This document shows positions 41,715-53,900 of a stretch of 64,000 nt of DNA, piece by piece; positions within the stretch are counted from its first letter, which is position 1; each line of letters opens with the position of its first letter. The translations under genes and the position numbers were made by a program. Origin of the DNA: Volvox africanus (Eukaryota; Chlorophyta; Chlorophyceae; Chlamydomonadales; Volvocaceae); the NCBI GenBank assembly GCA_030268105.1, contig BSDZ01000025.1, forward strand, positions 558,001-622,000, read 5' to 3'. Under the pieces are notes generated by a model, which had not been told where the DNA came from, ran no database searches, and saw only the letters and a program-made list of their open reading frames with translations.

Positions 41715-43205
41715 TTAACTAAATACCTTTAGGCTAAAAATGTTATATAGGTAATCATGTGATAAGCATGATACCTAAAAAACTTGCAATTTGCAAAAGC
41801 AGATTGCTGTACATCTTGGCAAGTGAACCAATATAAAAGTCACCCTGGTGGAGTGCTATGGCCAGACAATGAAGTATCACATTACTAGTTGTCCAGAATT
41901 CAAGACTCCCCAGCCACCGATTTCCATTAGGTTTACCAGTTTGCTGCATTGTCATACTTGTGAGCTATTCTTAAGCCAACAAAGTCAACACTTCCACATA
42001 AAAACCCTAGCATCATTGAGACGACTGCTACAATGTATGCCTCATTTGCTGCAAGCAGGAGCTGCACAATGAGGAGGAGATGCTGCAGAGCACATGTAGT
42101 AGTCGTGTATGTATGACCCACACAACAGCACAAGGTGCAAAAGCACCCTTTCACTATCTCAAGAGGCTTTTGCGGCTCTCAACTACTACAGCACAGATGA
42201 CATGATAGCCCCACTGGATTTTGCGAGGGCAGCAGAGGCCATTGAGCTGGCTATTCAGTGAGAAGTTTAGCATCTTATATGATGTACGGGGTGGCAATTA
42301 TGGGTTTCAGGAGGAAAGCAGAGCGCACAGCATTATTAGGTATTTGTCATTTTTTGTCGTGCACTCATACCACCACTCATTGTCACCCCGTACATCATAT
42401 GAGATGCTGCACTTCTCGCTGGATAACTAGCTCGATGGCCTCTGCTGGCCTGCAAAATCCAGAGGGGCTATCATGTCATCTGTGCTGTAGTAGTTGAGAG
42501 CTGCAAAGGCCTCTTGAGATGCTGAAAGGGTGCTTTTGCACCTTGTGCTGTTGTGTGGGCCATACATATACGACTACTACACGTGCTTTGCAGCATGTCC
42601 AGCATGTCCTCCTCACTGTGCAGCTCCATTTGCAGCAAATGAGGCATACATTGCAAATCACTGCCAGCCAGTTAACATAAACATAAAAGCAGCCATGGAT
42701 AGGCTGATATCTGAGCCAAGTAAACCCACTCTACATATGTCAAGGGGAGGACTGGATGTTTAAACACACACACATGCGCATGTATCATTGCAAAAATGGG
42801 AAGCGCTCACCCACCAATACCCGCTTGCTGGTAGCTTCCTACCTCACCTTCCCCCCCACCCCGGGGCCCATACTTCCCCACCTCCCTGTTCAACGCTGCT
42901 TTCCTGCACGCTGGCCAATGAAGTGCACGAAAAGCTGTGCACGGGTAGCATATGTGACCCCTCATACCTGAGCACACCGTCAGGAAGCGCCATAGAAACA
43001 CGTTTAGCTGTTGCTACACAGACCCACCTGTTGTGCTGCCGGAACCAGCTGGGCTTCCAGTTGACCTCTCAGCTTCTCAAGCTCCTCCGGTGCCTCTCTC
43101 TGTTTTGCGAATGTAAATGACGACCGAGAAGTTAATGGCTGACAAGCGATGTGGGTTACTCCACAAATACCGTTCTTACATAAGCTGCTCCATAGCTAGC
43201 TAGCC
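41715..43205. repeat. Dispersed repeat, copy 2, with a long central hairpin
   Basis: Block Y (about 41720-41905), a long inverted repeat (42033-42300 against 42384-42655) and block X (about 42680-43205). X and Y recur at 16750-17505 with Y in the same and X in the opposite orientation. The TAGCTAGCTAGC-type boundary of X is seen in both copies. Confidence 0.65.
42033..42655. repeat. Long inverted repeat (arms about 265 bp, loop about 85 bp)
   Basis: The arms begin CAATGTATGCCTCATTTGC and pair with GCAAATGAGGCATACATTG; they meet at ATGATGTACGGGGTG / CACCCCGTACATCAT. Most positions match, by eye near nine in ten. A transcript would fold into one long hairpin. One frame of the arms reads QEAFAALNYYSTDDMIAPLD, which looks like exon sequence. 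Confidence 0.85.
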
Positions 43206-43293
43206 AGCGACTACCAGACAAGGCATACAAGAGACCTCGCATCAGTTAGCAGTACCGCTGAGGGAAAACCTTGCGCAAACTCACCCAGGGTAG

Positions 43294-43803
43294 CAGAAGC
43301 TTGACAGGGTGCCCTTCTCAGTCATTGGCTGGCGCCTCATGCACCGCTGCTCCTGCAGGGTCAAGGGCTCGTCGTCCTCCAGCTTCCCCAACCGCCCAAG
43401 TGGCTGTAAAACATGGAAGTTGCGTGGCATGTCAGAATTAAGAATCGGGGCGACAAACATGATAAGCTGCGACAGGGTCCGTGAGAGTTGAACTAAGAAC
43501 GAACCACCCAGAGCGGAGATAACACTCACTCACCCTTTCTGTCGAGATCCTTGTGCGAAAAAATATCTCCATCGCTACACCAAAAGCATTTGTCCCTGCA
43601 CGGAGCTCAATAACAACGACTCCACCCTTAGGCGGCTCAACAGGTTGGCGTTCTCCGCAGCTGCTGTTGCTTATAGCGCTGTTTCTATCGTCGAAGTTGT
43701 TGGTGCTGTTGATGATAGCTGCGCTTTCAGTCGCAGATCCCTTAGGCCCTGTCGCGAGATCACGCCCGATGCCGGAAAAGCTGGGATACGGTCAAGCGAC
43801 ACG
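43294..43803 (-). CDS. Unrecognised spliced gene, two exons visible (partial)
   Basis: On the minus strand an open stretch from about 43800 to 43540 includes GGVVVIELRAGTNAFGVAME and IFFRTRISTER. It ends at an AGG/GTGAGTG donor. After a short intron ending TTTTACAG, a second exon reads PLGRLGKLEDDEPLTLQEQ, then MRRQPMTEKGTLSSF, and reaches TGA or a further GTGAGT donor near 43294. A third exon candidate (43090-43019) between CAG and CAG/GTGGGT reads EAPEELEKLRGQLEAQLV, inside repeat block X. I do not recognise the protein. The N-terminal start is not found; a TGA lies just upstream of the first exon. It could be a real host gene partly copied into the repeat, or a gene fragment carried by it. 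Confidence 0.4.
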
Positions 43804-44080
43804 GTGCCGGAGAGGTCGACAAATCATTGACAAATCCTTAAGATTTCTGCCTCGATGAATGGACTGGAGACATCGTCTATTTAAAAGTTGTTGTGTTGCC
43901 AGACCGAAGCTTGTTCTTGTTTTTTAATCAAAACCATGAAAAAGTATGTAAATTTTAATACGCAAAACTAGGGCGAGAGGATAGCAGTTTTCCTGTATTC
44001 GGTTGTAACAAAGAAGCAAAATTAGTTGAATGGCAATGCAATCGTCCCCGCGTGCGACGGTAAAACCACCTTGTGGCCAA

Positions 44081-45826
44081 CACTCTGGGAAAAGCCATCC
44101 TCCATATTTTTCGTTGGATCCATAAAGTCCATATGGACTTCCATAAAACCATATGGACTTCCATATAACCCATATGGAAGGCAATAATATCCACATACAA
44201 CCATGAAAAAAGTTTTTAAGTAGATATGTCCTGTCATGACAGCTTGTGGAAAATTGTTTTTCTGTGACTTGGGGTCGTTAGGGTTCTGGTAGCCTGACAC
44301 CTTCCATAATCCATTGTCCCAATTCCATAAAATACACTTCCTAGTGCAGTGCTTATAGCTTATAACCATGAACAAATTTGAGCATACCACTCTGGTAGCA
44401 TGCAGTTTGTTTTAGAGGCCATATGCACCTCGTGGTGACCACTTTAATATGATGTGACGTGGTACGACAATACCGTCAACCCGTCATTCTACCAACTCAT
44501 CTTTGTTCTTTCTTTACAACTTCTTTTCCATCTACTGCTTTCTGACTTCTACCACTTGTAACGATTCAATCTATCACGTAATTATCCCGCCAAATCATGT
44601 TCTTCTATTACGCACGCTTTCTATAGCTCCTTGTACCTTGTAACCAACCAACGTTTTGCCATCAGTTGTGCCAATCTAAGAGGTTATGAGCCCTGCGGCG
44701 TTCAGAGCTGGTCTGCGCCGCCGGAAGTGCGCCGTGAACCAATGATGATGGCAACTTTGGGCAGCCGGCAACAATCATGGCTGATGCTCAAGACTTGCTT
44801 ATAAGGATCCGAACCCAAGGTCGTATAGAGGTAATATGCGACATGGAGGACATCAACTTTTGTTTGGAGTTTGTGATGGCGATGGCGCCGGCTTTGGGCG
44901 AACGCGCCAGAACCGTGGTTAATAATCGAGGTTGGGCCAAACAGTTCAGATATCATAACGATCCTTTCTAAGGAGATGGACTGGCTATAATTTCGAGGTC
45001 GCCGCCCAAGGCAATCTGCCGGCAATTGGGCATGTTAGCCGCGCGTATTCAAAGAAGACGACGCTAAGGAGGAGCTCAGCAATCAAGCCTTGGTTGCTTT
45101 TTGTGGGCTTAATCGGAAGCACAGAGGAAATTTTCTGGTTATTTATGAGTTACAGCGACACCGACACCAAGATGGAACGGGCTGGCGATAACTTCGCGAG
45201 GAATCCGAGTTTCTATAGCATTTTCATGTTAAAGGCCTTTCGAATTTGGTTTCCATATGCTGGACATCCTATGGCGCGACGATTTGCACATTTGTTGGTC
45301 AAGACGATCAGGGAAAGTGGTGGCCGAGCGCGTGGTAGGGGGAGGCGGCAAGTGGGGACACCTCTGCAAGTAGCGGCGATATGGCACCATCATCGGGGGT
45401 CTCAAGTGGCACGGGAAGCAGTGGGGGCAATGCACATCAACCGGTACTGAGGTCCTCACGCCGGGGTACCAGAGGGGCATTGCTTCCCGTGACAGCACGT
45501 TTTAGGTATGTAGATAGGTGGCCAGAGATACCCTATCTACATATCATGCATATAATTGGTTGGCCGAATAATAATAGGACATGAAGCTAATGACAGTACG
45601 TGATGCTGAATAATCGCCGTATTTTGCATGCGAAATGGACGCTTCCTTTTGTGCCCTCCATGCCAGCCATTGTAACTTTCCATTAAATGCCGTTTCCATT
45701 CCATAAACTGCCTTCCACAACCTGGTGGCAGGATTATGGATTCCATATCAAAATAATATGGAGGCCACTTTATGGAAAAGGATGCTGGATTTTATGGAAG
45801 CCGGACCCCCCCGTTTTCCCAGAGTG
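44081..45826. mobile_element. CACTA-like (EnSpm) DNA transposon, probably non-autonomous
   Basis: The ends are a perfect 13-bp inverted repeat, CACTCTGGGAAAA ... TTTTCCCAGAGTG, flanked by the 3-bp direct repeat CAA (44078-44080 and 45827-45829). Both subterminal zones are crowded with TTATGGA / TCCATAA words (left 44105-44185, right 45690-45800), in opposite orientation at the two ends. Inverted ends starting CACT, a 3-bp duplication and subterminal repeats are hallmarks of CACTA elements. The interior of 1.7 kb is too short for the usual transposase. Confidence 0.75.
44777..44971 (+). CDS. Short open frame inside the CACTA-like element
   Basis: About 64 residues (MADAQDLLIRIRTQGRIEVI, then FVMAMAPALGERARTVVNN). 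I do not recognise it. A second open frame (45094-45450) contains FWLFMSYSDTDTKMERAGDN and also has no known relative to my eye. They may be transposase remains or captured host exons. Confidence 0.25.
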   Translation: MADAQDLLIRIRTQGRIEVICDMEDINFCLEFVMAMAPALGERARTVVNNRGWAKQFRYHNDPF

Positions 45827-45887
45827 CAAATTCGGACCCGCTCGTCATAGCTTCCGTCCGTATATTAGAGCGACGGAGGACAAATAC

Positions 45888-46178
45888 TGTTGTGAAACTC
45901 GCGTCACAACAGCTGAGATAAGGTCCAGTTCAGCACAAGCTGGACAAGCGAGCTGCCACTATGCCTCAAGCCACTAGGACACACCAAAGTCCGGGCGAGC
46001 AATAGATGTTACAAACAGCTAAAGAAGCAAGTCAGCTTCGGGAATAAGTAGCGACTTGGTGAAGGATCGTACATAAGACCCTTCACATTTGAAAATTCAG
46101 ACACAGTACGGTCCTAGCAATGCGTTCAAGTAATGAACACATAATATGAGTGAAGAAGTCTGACCTAATATCACAACA
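45888..46178 (-). mobile_element. 3' LTR of a Ty1/copia element
   Basis: 291 bp; on the minus strand it starts TGTTGTGATATTAGG and ends GTTTCACAACA. Immediately upstream (minus strand) is CCACGTGGGAG, the likely purine tract. The same CCCACGT word occurs again near 46348 and 46377. Confidence 0.75.
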
Positions 46179-46400
46179 CTCCCACGTGGGCAGACTACCC
46201 GTACACACTGCAAGCATACAATATCACACTTTTATAACAGTTGCATCTGTGAATGCAAACAAAGACAAACTTAAAACTCAGCTGCTATGACGAAGTGCAA
46301 CATTGGTGACCGAAAGTAGAACAGAAGTGTTCGATAAACTCCCACGTGGATCTAGGGGAGTAAAACATATCTATCTCCCACGTAGGATCAATGGGGAAAA

Positions 46401-46690
46401 CTATCTCAGACCCATCCCTGCAACACAAAACTGAAACTTCCCCTTAGGTAGGGATTTAGTGAACACATCTGCCAACTGCTCCACAGTGGAGCTATGAACC
46501 ATGCGGATTTCACCCTGCTCAATGTGCTCGTGTGCAAAATGATGGCACATGTCCAGGTGCTTTGTGTGAGCCGTGGACATTGGGCTTTCTAGCATCACAA
46601 TGCATGCGGTGCTATCACACTTCATTGGAACCACGCCCACATGAACACCCAAATCGTGCAACAAGTGACGCAGCCACAGTGCGTCCTTAA
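46401..46690 (-). pseudogene. Ty1/copia RNase H C-terminus (truncated pol)
   Basis: The frame reads VVPMKCDSTACIVMLESP, then HTKHLDMCHHFAHEHIEQGE and QLADVFTKSLPKGKF. These are the classic last motifs of copia pol (KHLD...FTKSLP). Only the final about 90 codons remain; the upstream side is cut near 46699 by an LTR scrap (tccttccttcttcaaccatgc). Non-functional by truncation. Confidence 0.85.
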
Positions 46691-46755
46691 TCTTTAAATC
46701 CTTCCTTCTTCAACCATGCACTGAATCTACGTGCCCTACGGCATGTAGTGCAAAG

Positions 46756-47589
46756 TGTTGTACCTCTCCTTTGTGTTTGCTCATAAGTATCTGCACATCT
46801 GAAGGCTTTCGACACCGATGCACGAGCACTTGCAAGTACAGCAAGGCAAGCGAGAGCAAACAGAGACAGCGTAAGACTTCAAGACAAGAAGAGATATAAC
46901 TTACAATCTTACAGACCGAAGTGATGCAATGGACGTAATCACCGTCAGCGCCGGAAGCAAGCAATCATCACGCAGCGGTGATAAGCGAAGTTTAGGCTTA
47001 GCTCGGGCTAAGTACAAGAATGTGTAGCAATAATAATGTGGAACACACAAGTGTTCTCCGGTATCAAATGTCTTGTCTTACCTAGCCGTCCGCGCATCTG
47101 TTATACTTGCAGCATCGTGATGCCGTACGATTCACACTAGGAGGCCGATCCTAAGTGTGACAACCCTACTGCGTATAGGCGATGTCCAAGCATAACAATC
47201 GATAAGCCTTTCCGGCATTCGCATGATGCAAGGGTCCGAATAACGATATTCGGTTGCAAGGCATGCATCACGACGAGTGCGGCGCTCTCAACGTGTGCTG
47301 TAATGAAGTAATATTATATCAAATAATATTACTTATCATTTCGTAGCACGAGCATAATGCGCACTTCAATGATTCGGGATTTCATGCATGCTAGGCGGAT
47401 TTGCCATGATGCGATGTTGCGATGGATAATGGTGACATGCCAAATGCATATATTAATGTATACGAATACATTTATGTCATGCAAGTTCATTCATATGCGT
47501 TGATCATTCATGCGTTCATCAAAATAGCACTTCGCCTCGTAGCATCGCATTGACCTACGCATTGGTGGGAAACGAACCGCAGCACAACA
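46756..47589 (-). repeat. 3' LTR of element D
   Basis: 834 bp; on the plus strand TGTTGTACCTC to GCAGCACAACA. The same length and family as the LTR of element E at 54759-55592, in reverse orientation. A purine tract (minus strand GGGAGGGGGGATAAT) adjoins. Confidence 0.92.
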
Positions 47590-47648
47590 ATTATCCCCCC
47601 TCCCGTATGCAGCGTCCTCGCTGCTTCATACAGCATCGACTGCAGGGG

Positions 47649-50504
47649 TCATTGGGCCTGCGTGGCACGTTTGCGGGCTTCTTCGACCAGAGGCTTCATG
47701 TCCTGCGAGAAGTTGCGTGCCGGTTCCCACGAGTTGTGCTCGCTGGTATACCCTGTCCACTTGACCAAGTACTTGTGTACTGTCCGCTTACGTCATTGTC
47801 GGCCCACACGACGCGCACGATAATCTAACACCCACTCCACATTGTAAAACTTCTGTTTACCAGTGATCCAGGTCTCGGGAACTGGTTTAATCGCTGCGGG
47901 GGCGTTAGCAGGCTCAGGGATGGGTTCCGTACCACGATAAGGATGGACAAGCGATACGTGAAACGTTGGGTGAATGGTCATATCAGCGGGCAATGCGAGC
48001 TCCACAGCTACATTCCCGACCATGCACACGACAGGATACGGACCAATCCAGCGGGGTAAGAGTTTTCGGGACCCATCGGCCAAGGTAAGCAAGTTCTTGG
48101 TGCTCAGCAACACAAGTTGCCCTTCCAAAAACGTCACATCCTGCTTGGATTTGTTGTAGTACTCCGTCGTTTGTTGTTGTGCCGCGTCCAAACACGCCTT
48201 CGCGTCTGTGATACAGGACATAAAAGACTTGGCAAAGAGCTTAGCAGCAGGCATGTTCACTTCCAACTCACACCACACAGGTAGCGCGGGATGAAACCCG
48301 TAGTTAAGAAAGAACGGACTTTTGCCTGTAGAGCGGTTAACAGCATTGTTAAACGCGAATTCTGCCGCAGTCAAATACGTATCCCAAACGCGGGGTGTGC
48401 GACCAGCATAATTGCGCAACATATCACCCAATGTGCGGTTTGTGTGTTCGGTTTGACCATCAGTCTGAGGGTGGTACACTGTGCTCAGGTTGACGCGCAT
48501 GCCAACTAGCTTGCAGAGCGCTTCCCAAAACTTAGACGTGAACTGCCCACCGTGGTCTGAGATCACATTTTTGGGAACACCGTGTAACCGAACCACATTG
48601 TCGAAAAACAATCATGCAGTTTGCTCAGCCGTGCAGGACGATGTACATGGTGCTAGATGGACCATCTTAGTCAGACGATCGACCATTACGAACACCGCAT
48701 CATATCCCCCCTCAGTTTTGGGCAGTGTGACTACGAAGTCCATGGAAACACTTTCCCAAGGCGCATCCGTGACAGGCAACGGTTGCAACAACTCATGCCC
48801 CTTACCGGACAAAGCCTTATTGCGCTGGCACAGACTGCATGTCTGTACGAAGTTCGCCGCATCTTTAGCCAAGTGAGGCCACCAAAAGGAACGTTGCACC
48901 AACTCGACCAACCACTTGCTACCAGGGTGTCCTGCTAACGGGTCCTCGTGGAACCGCGCAAGGATGTCGTAGTGTAGCGCGTCGTCGTTCGGAACGACGA
49001 TTTGCGTAGCTGCACCCTCCGTCCGTAGCCAAAGGCCATTATGCTTGTGAAGGTATTCCACATTAGCCGGTTCCGAGAACCAGGCATCTGCATCGTAGGC
49101 AACCTTCAACCGCTCCGTGAGGTCCGTCGTGATCGGCACCTCCTTGTTATGCGGTCGCAAGACGGGCACTGCCAAAATTGCAGCGTGTAGCGACGGATGT
49201 CAACTGAGAGCATCGGCAATATTAAGTTTACCAGAAATGTACTCCCAGGTGCAGTCAAACCTAGCTAGGTATTCCATCCACCTAGCCTGACGGCGGTTCA
49301 ACGTCGGAACGCTTTGCAAAAACGTTAGGGGCTTGTGGTCAGTCTTTAAAGTAAATGGGCGTCCCTCGAGGTAACAGTGCCATTCTTTTAAAGCATGCAG
49401 CACTGCCAGAAGCTCCTGTTCCCCGGTGGTGTAGCGAATCTCCGCACCAGAAAACTTCTTACTCGTGAAGGCGATCGGTCACCCTTCCTGTAACAATACA
49501 GCACCGCTTCCAAACACTGAGGCATCAGACACAACCTCAACATGAAACGGCAACGAGTAATCAGGGAATGCGAGGGTGACATCTTCGGCAACGGTTCGCT
49601 TGAGCTCTTCGAATGCCCGCTGGCATTGCGACGTCCACGACTCGAGCGAAACGAAAACGCCTTTGCGAGTTAAGTTAGTAAGCGGGGCCGCAATGATGGA
49701 ATATTTTTCAATGAACTTTCGGAAATAATTGGTCAAGCCAAGGAACTTACGCAGCTCCGTGAGGTTCTGAGGCGCGGGCCAATCGCGAGCCACGGCGACC
49801 TTCCGCGGGTCCATCTTCACACCGGTGGCCGACACAATGTGGCCCAAATATTCCACCTGAGGCTGCGCCCAAAAGCATTTGGCGCGTTTAGCAAACAATT
49901 GCTCCCGCCTCATAACGTCGAGCACGAGCCAAAGATGCTCCAAGTGCTCCTCGCGCGTCTTAGAATATACCAAGATGTCATCCAGGTAGCAAACAACGAA
50001 CCTGTCGATAAAACGGCCTAAACATTCGGTCCATAACCGCCTGAAACGTCGCAGGGGCATTAGTCAAACCAAACGATAGGACCGTATACTCAAAGTGACT
50101 GAAGGGCGTCTGAAAAGCGGTTTTCGGGATATCAGAGGCAGCGATGCGAATCTGATTGTAGCCCTGTTGTAAGTCAATTGAGGAAAAATAAGCCGAGCCC
50201 TTCAGCTTATCCAACAGGTCGTCAACGCGTGGCAAAGGATAGCAATTTTTCACCGTGCTCACATTTAACCCCCGGTAATCGATGCACATGCGCAAGGTCC
50301 CATCCTTCTTACCGGCAAACAAAATCGGTGCAGAATACGGGGATGTGCTGGGGCGTATCATACCCTTTGCAAGCAAATCCGTCACCTGGCGCTTCACCTC
50401 ATCCAGCTCCAATGGACTCAACCTGTACATTGGCCGGGCCATAGGCTGCGCTCCAGGCATGAGAGGGATTGTGTGATCAACAGGACGCATAGGTGGCAGC
50501 CCAG
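47649..50504 (-). pseudogene. Decayed pol of element D (chromodomain Ty3/gypsy)
   Basis: Matches residues from the reverse-transcriptase start to the chromodomain of element E, but with one extra T near 50010 (frameshift) and UGA codons at 49479-49481, 49200-49202, 48612-48614 and 47793-47795, each in place of arginine. RT motif CYLDDIL and integrase core motifs remain readable. Many further changes against E are Arg to Cys, His or Trp, as expected from C to T decay at CpG. The 5' part of pol, gag and the 5' LTR are missing; similarity to E ends near 50500. Confidence 0.9.
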
Positions 50505-50883
50505 ATATATGTGGGGTTGGACTCGCACTCTCCGGATTCAGCCCTGATTGGAGGGTGGAGGGTGTCGAGGACCTTAAGAGAATGGGAGCCAAAAAACTTA
50601 TCTTATTTTTTCTTTTCTCATACTTCCACCTAATCTTTCATTTTTAACAAGACATCCAGCACGCCGCAGACAGAAGTACGTAAAGGTGGTGGTGTATCAA
50701 AGTGTTGGACAATAGGACCCTGTGAGACCCCAACACGTCACGAATGCACATAGATATTGCTAAGTAAACTACCTAACATAACATAATGAAACTTCCTAAT
50801 AAGGTAAATAAATAAAAAAGATAAGGATATCATCTACGATTACTAGACTAGGTTATAACAGCGGTGGCAACCAGCGCCGTGTA
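50505..50883. other. Unassigned spacer between elements D and E
   Basis: About 380 bp that match neither element. It is partly AT-rich (ttattttttcttttctc; taaataaataaaaaagataag). I see no gene, LTR edge or target duplication. It marks where the 5' ends of both elements were lost. Confidence 0.5.
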
Positions 50884-50910
50884 TGTGATGCGGGGCCTTG
50901 CAGTGGCCTG

Positions 50911-53900
50911 TTGTCCAACATTTGGTCCAAACATTGCCGGGGACAGTCGTGCAGGAGACAGGTGCGGGAACATGTATTACTCCCCGCTTTCTGTCGGCGC
51001 AAGGCAGAGGCATCGTTGAGGGGTATGCGGTGTGTCCACCGGTTCGAGCCGGGCACCGTTTTGTTTAATGGTGTGGATCGGGAGGGTACGCTGGCTCCGT
51101 GGCCAGGCACATCCTACTCGGTTGACGTTTGGTACGAAGCTCCTGATGAGGGTGCCGTAGGTTACGGACCCGCCCTAAGTGCACTAACGTTATCTGCTGG
51201 GCAGTCGCTCATAGATAATCGTGTTCCAGTGGTTCAGATCGGTTTGAATGGCTGTACTCTGAAGGCACTCGTTGACACCGGTGCTAGCGACGACTTCATC
51301 TCTGTCGCAGAGGTGAATGCGCTGGGATTGACCCCAGAGTCGTCTGATTGTCCACAGGTTACCCTTGCTGACGGGGGTAAGCATCCCATCGTGGGCAGGA
51401 TCACCCTTAGCCTATCGTTAGGCCCTTTGCGTGTTGTGACCCGGCCGTGCGTGCTGCAGGGCTTGGCAGAGACTGCACCGTACATAATGGGGTCTTCGAC
51501 ATTACGGCAGTACCGCGCGTGCATTGACATGGAGGCCGCAACCCTGCAAATGTGCAAGGGTACTCTGTCGATTAAGGTACCTTTCCTGTCGTTCGAACAT
51601 GTCACACCAGAGGGGGGCAAAGCTGAGGCAATGCCTATGGTTAATTTCCCCGTGACCGCAATGGCCGCACGAATCGAACCAGAGCTAGTCGGGCGTAAGG
51701 AGGCCGTCCGTTTGTTACGGAAGGGTGCCCACGGACTGCTTTTGAGGCCGCGGGTGGGCTGTTGTGCCACCACCGCACAGATTTCTGCGGATCCTGAGGT
51801 TGAGGCCCTACTGTCGCAGTATGAGGACGTCTTTAAAGATATCCCTGGCCTACCACCTATGCGTCCTGTTGATCACACAATCCCTCTCATGCCTGGAGTG
51901 CAGCCTACAGCCCGGCCAATGTACAGGTTGAGTCCATTGGAGCTGGACGAGGTGAAGCGCCAGGTGACGGATTTGCTCACGAAGGGTATGATACGCCCCA
52001 GCACATCCCCGTATTCTGCACCGATTTTGTTTGCCGGTAAGAAGGATGGGACCTTGCGCATGTGCATCGATTACCGGGGGTTGAATGCGAGTACGGTGAA
52101 AAATCGCTACCCTTTGCCACGCATTGACGACCTGTTGGATAAGCTGAAGGGTTCGGCTTATTTTTCCTCGATTGACTTGCAACAGGGCTATAATCAGATT
52201 CGCATCGCTGCCTCTGATATTCCGAAAACCGCTTTTCGGACGCCCTTCGGTCACTTTGAGTATACGGTTCTATCGTTTGGTTTGGCTAATGCCCCTGCGA
52301 CGTTTCAGGCGGTCATGGACCGAATGTTTAGACCGTTTATCGACAGGTTCGTTGTTTGCTATTTGGATGACATCTTGGTTTATTCTAAGACGTGCGAGGA
52401 GCACTTGGAGCATCTTCGGCTCGTGCTCGACGTTATGAGGCGGGAGCAATTGTTTGCTAAACGCGCCAAATGCTTTTGGGCGCAGCCTCAGGTGGAATAT
52501 CTGGGCCACATTGTGTCGGCCACTGGTGTGAAGATGGACCCGCGGAAGGTCGCCGTGGTTCACGATTGGCCCGCGCCTCAGAACCTCACGGAGCTGTGTA
52601 AGTTCCTTGGCTTGACCAATTATTTCCGGAAGTTCATTGAAAAATATTCCATCATTGCGGCCCCGCTTACTAACTTAACTCGCAAAGGTGTTTTCGTTTC
52701 GCTCGAGTCGTGGACGTCGCAATGCCAGCGGGCATTCGAAGAGCTCAAGCGAACCGTTGCCGAAGATGTCACCCTTGCATTCCCTGCTTACTCGTTGCCG
52801 TTTCATGTTGAGGTAGTGTCTGATGCCTCAATATTTGGAAGCGGCGCTGTATTGTTACAGGAAGGGCGACTGATCACCTTCACGAGTAAGAAGTTTTCTG
52901 GTGCGGAGATTCGCTACACCACCGGGGAACAGGAGCTTCTGGCAGTGCTGCATGCTTTAAAGGAATGGCGCTGTTACCTCGAGGGACGCCCATTTACTTT
53001 AAAGACTGACCACAAGCCCCTAACGTTTTTGCAAAGCGTTCCGACGTTGAACCGCCGTCAGGCTAGGTGGATGGAATACCTAGCTAGGTTCGACTGCACC
53101 TGGGAGTACATTTCTGGAAAATTGAATATTGCCGATGCTCTCAGTCGACATCCGTCGCTACACGCTGCAATTTTAGCAGCGCCCGTCGTGCGACTGCATA
53201 ACGAGGAGGTGCCGATCGCGACGGACCTCGCGGAGCGGTTGAAGGTTGCCTACAACGCAGATGCCTGGTTCTCGGAGCCGGCTAATGTAGAAAACCTTCG
53301 CAAGCAGAATGGCCTTTGGCTACGGACGGAGGGTGCAGCTACGCAAATCGTCGTTCCGAACGACGACGCGCTACACTACGACATCCTTGCGCGGTTCCAC
53401 AAGGACCCGTTAGCAGGACACCCTGGTAGCAAACGGTTGGTCGAGTTGGTGCAACGTTCCTTTTGGTGGCCTCGATTGGCTAACGATGCGGCGAACTTCG
53501 TACAGACATGCAGTCTGTGCCAGCGCAATAAGGCTTTGTCCGGTAAGGGTCATGGGTTGTTGCAACCGTTGCCTGTCCCGGATGCGCCTTGGGAAAGTGT
53601 TTCCATGGACTTCGTAGTCGCGCTGCCCAAAACTGAGGGGGGATATGATGCGGTGTTCGTAATGGTCGATCGCCTGACTAAGATGGTCCACCTAGCACCA
53701 TACACATCGTCCTGCACGGCTGAACAAACCGCACGCTTGTTTTTCGACAATGTGGTTCGGTTACACGGGGTTCCCAAAAATGTGATCTCGGACCACGGTG
53801 GGCAGTTCACGTCTAAGTTTTGGGAAACGCTCTGCAAGCTAGTTGGCATGCGTGTCAACCTGAGCACAGCGTACCACCCGCAGACTGATGGTCAAACCGA

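Noticed and set aside
41715..43205. Helitron
   Set aside because: There is a stem-loop and a CTAG-like border, but I find no consistent TC start, no CTRR end after the hairpin, and no insertion between A and T.
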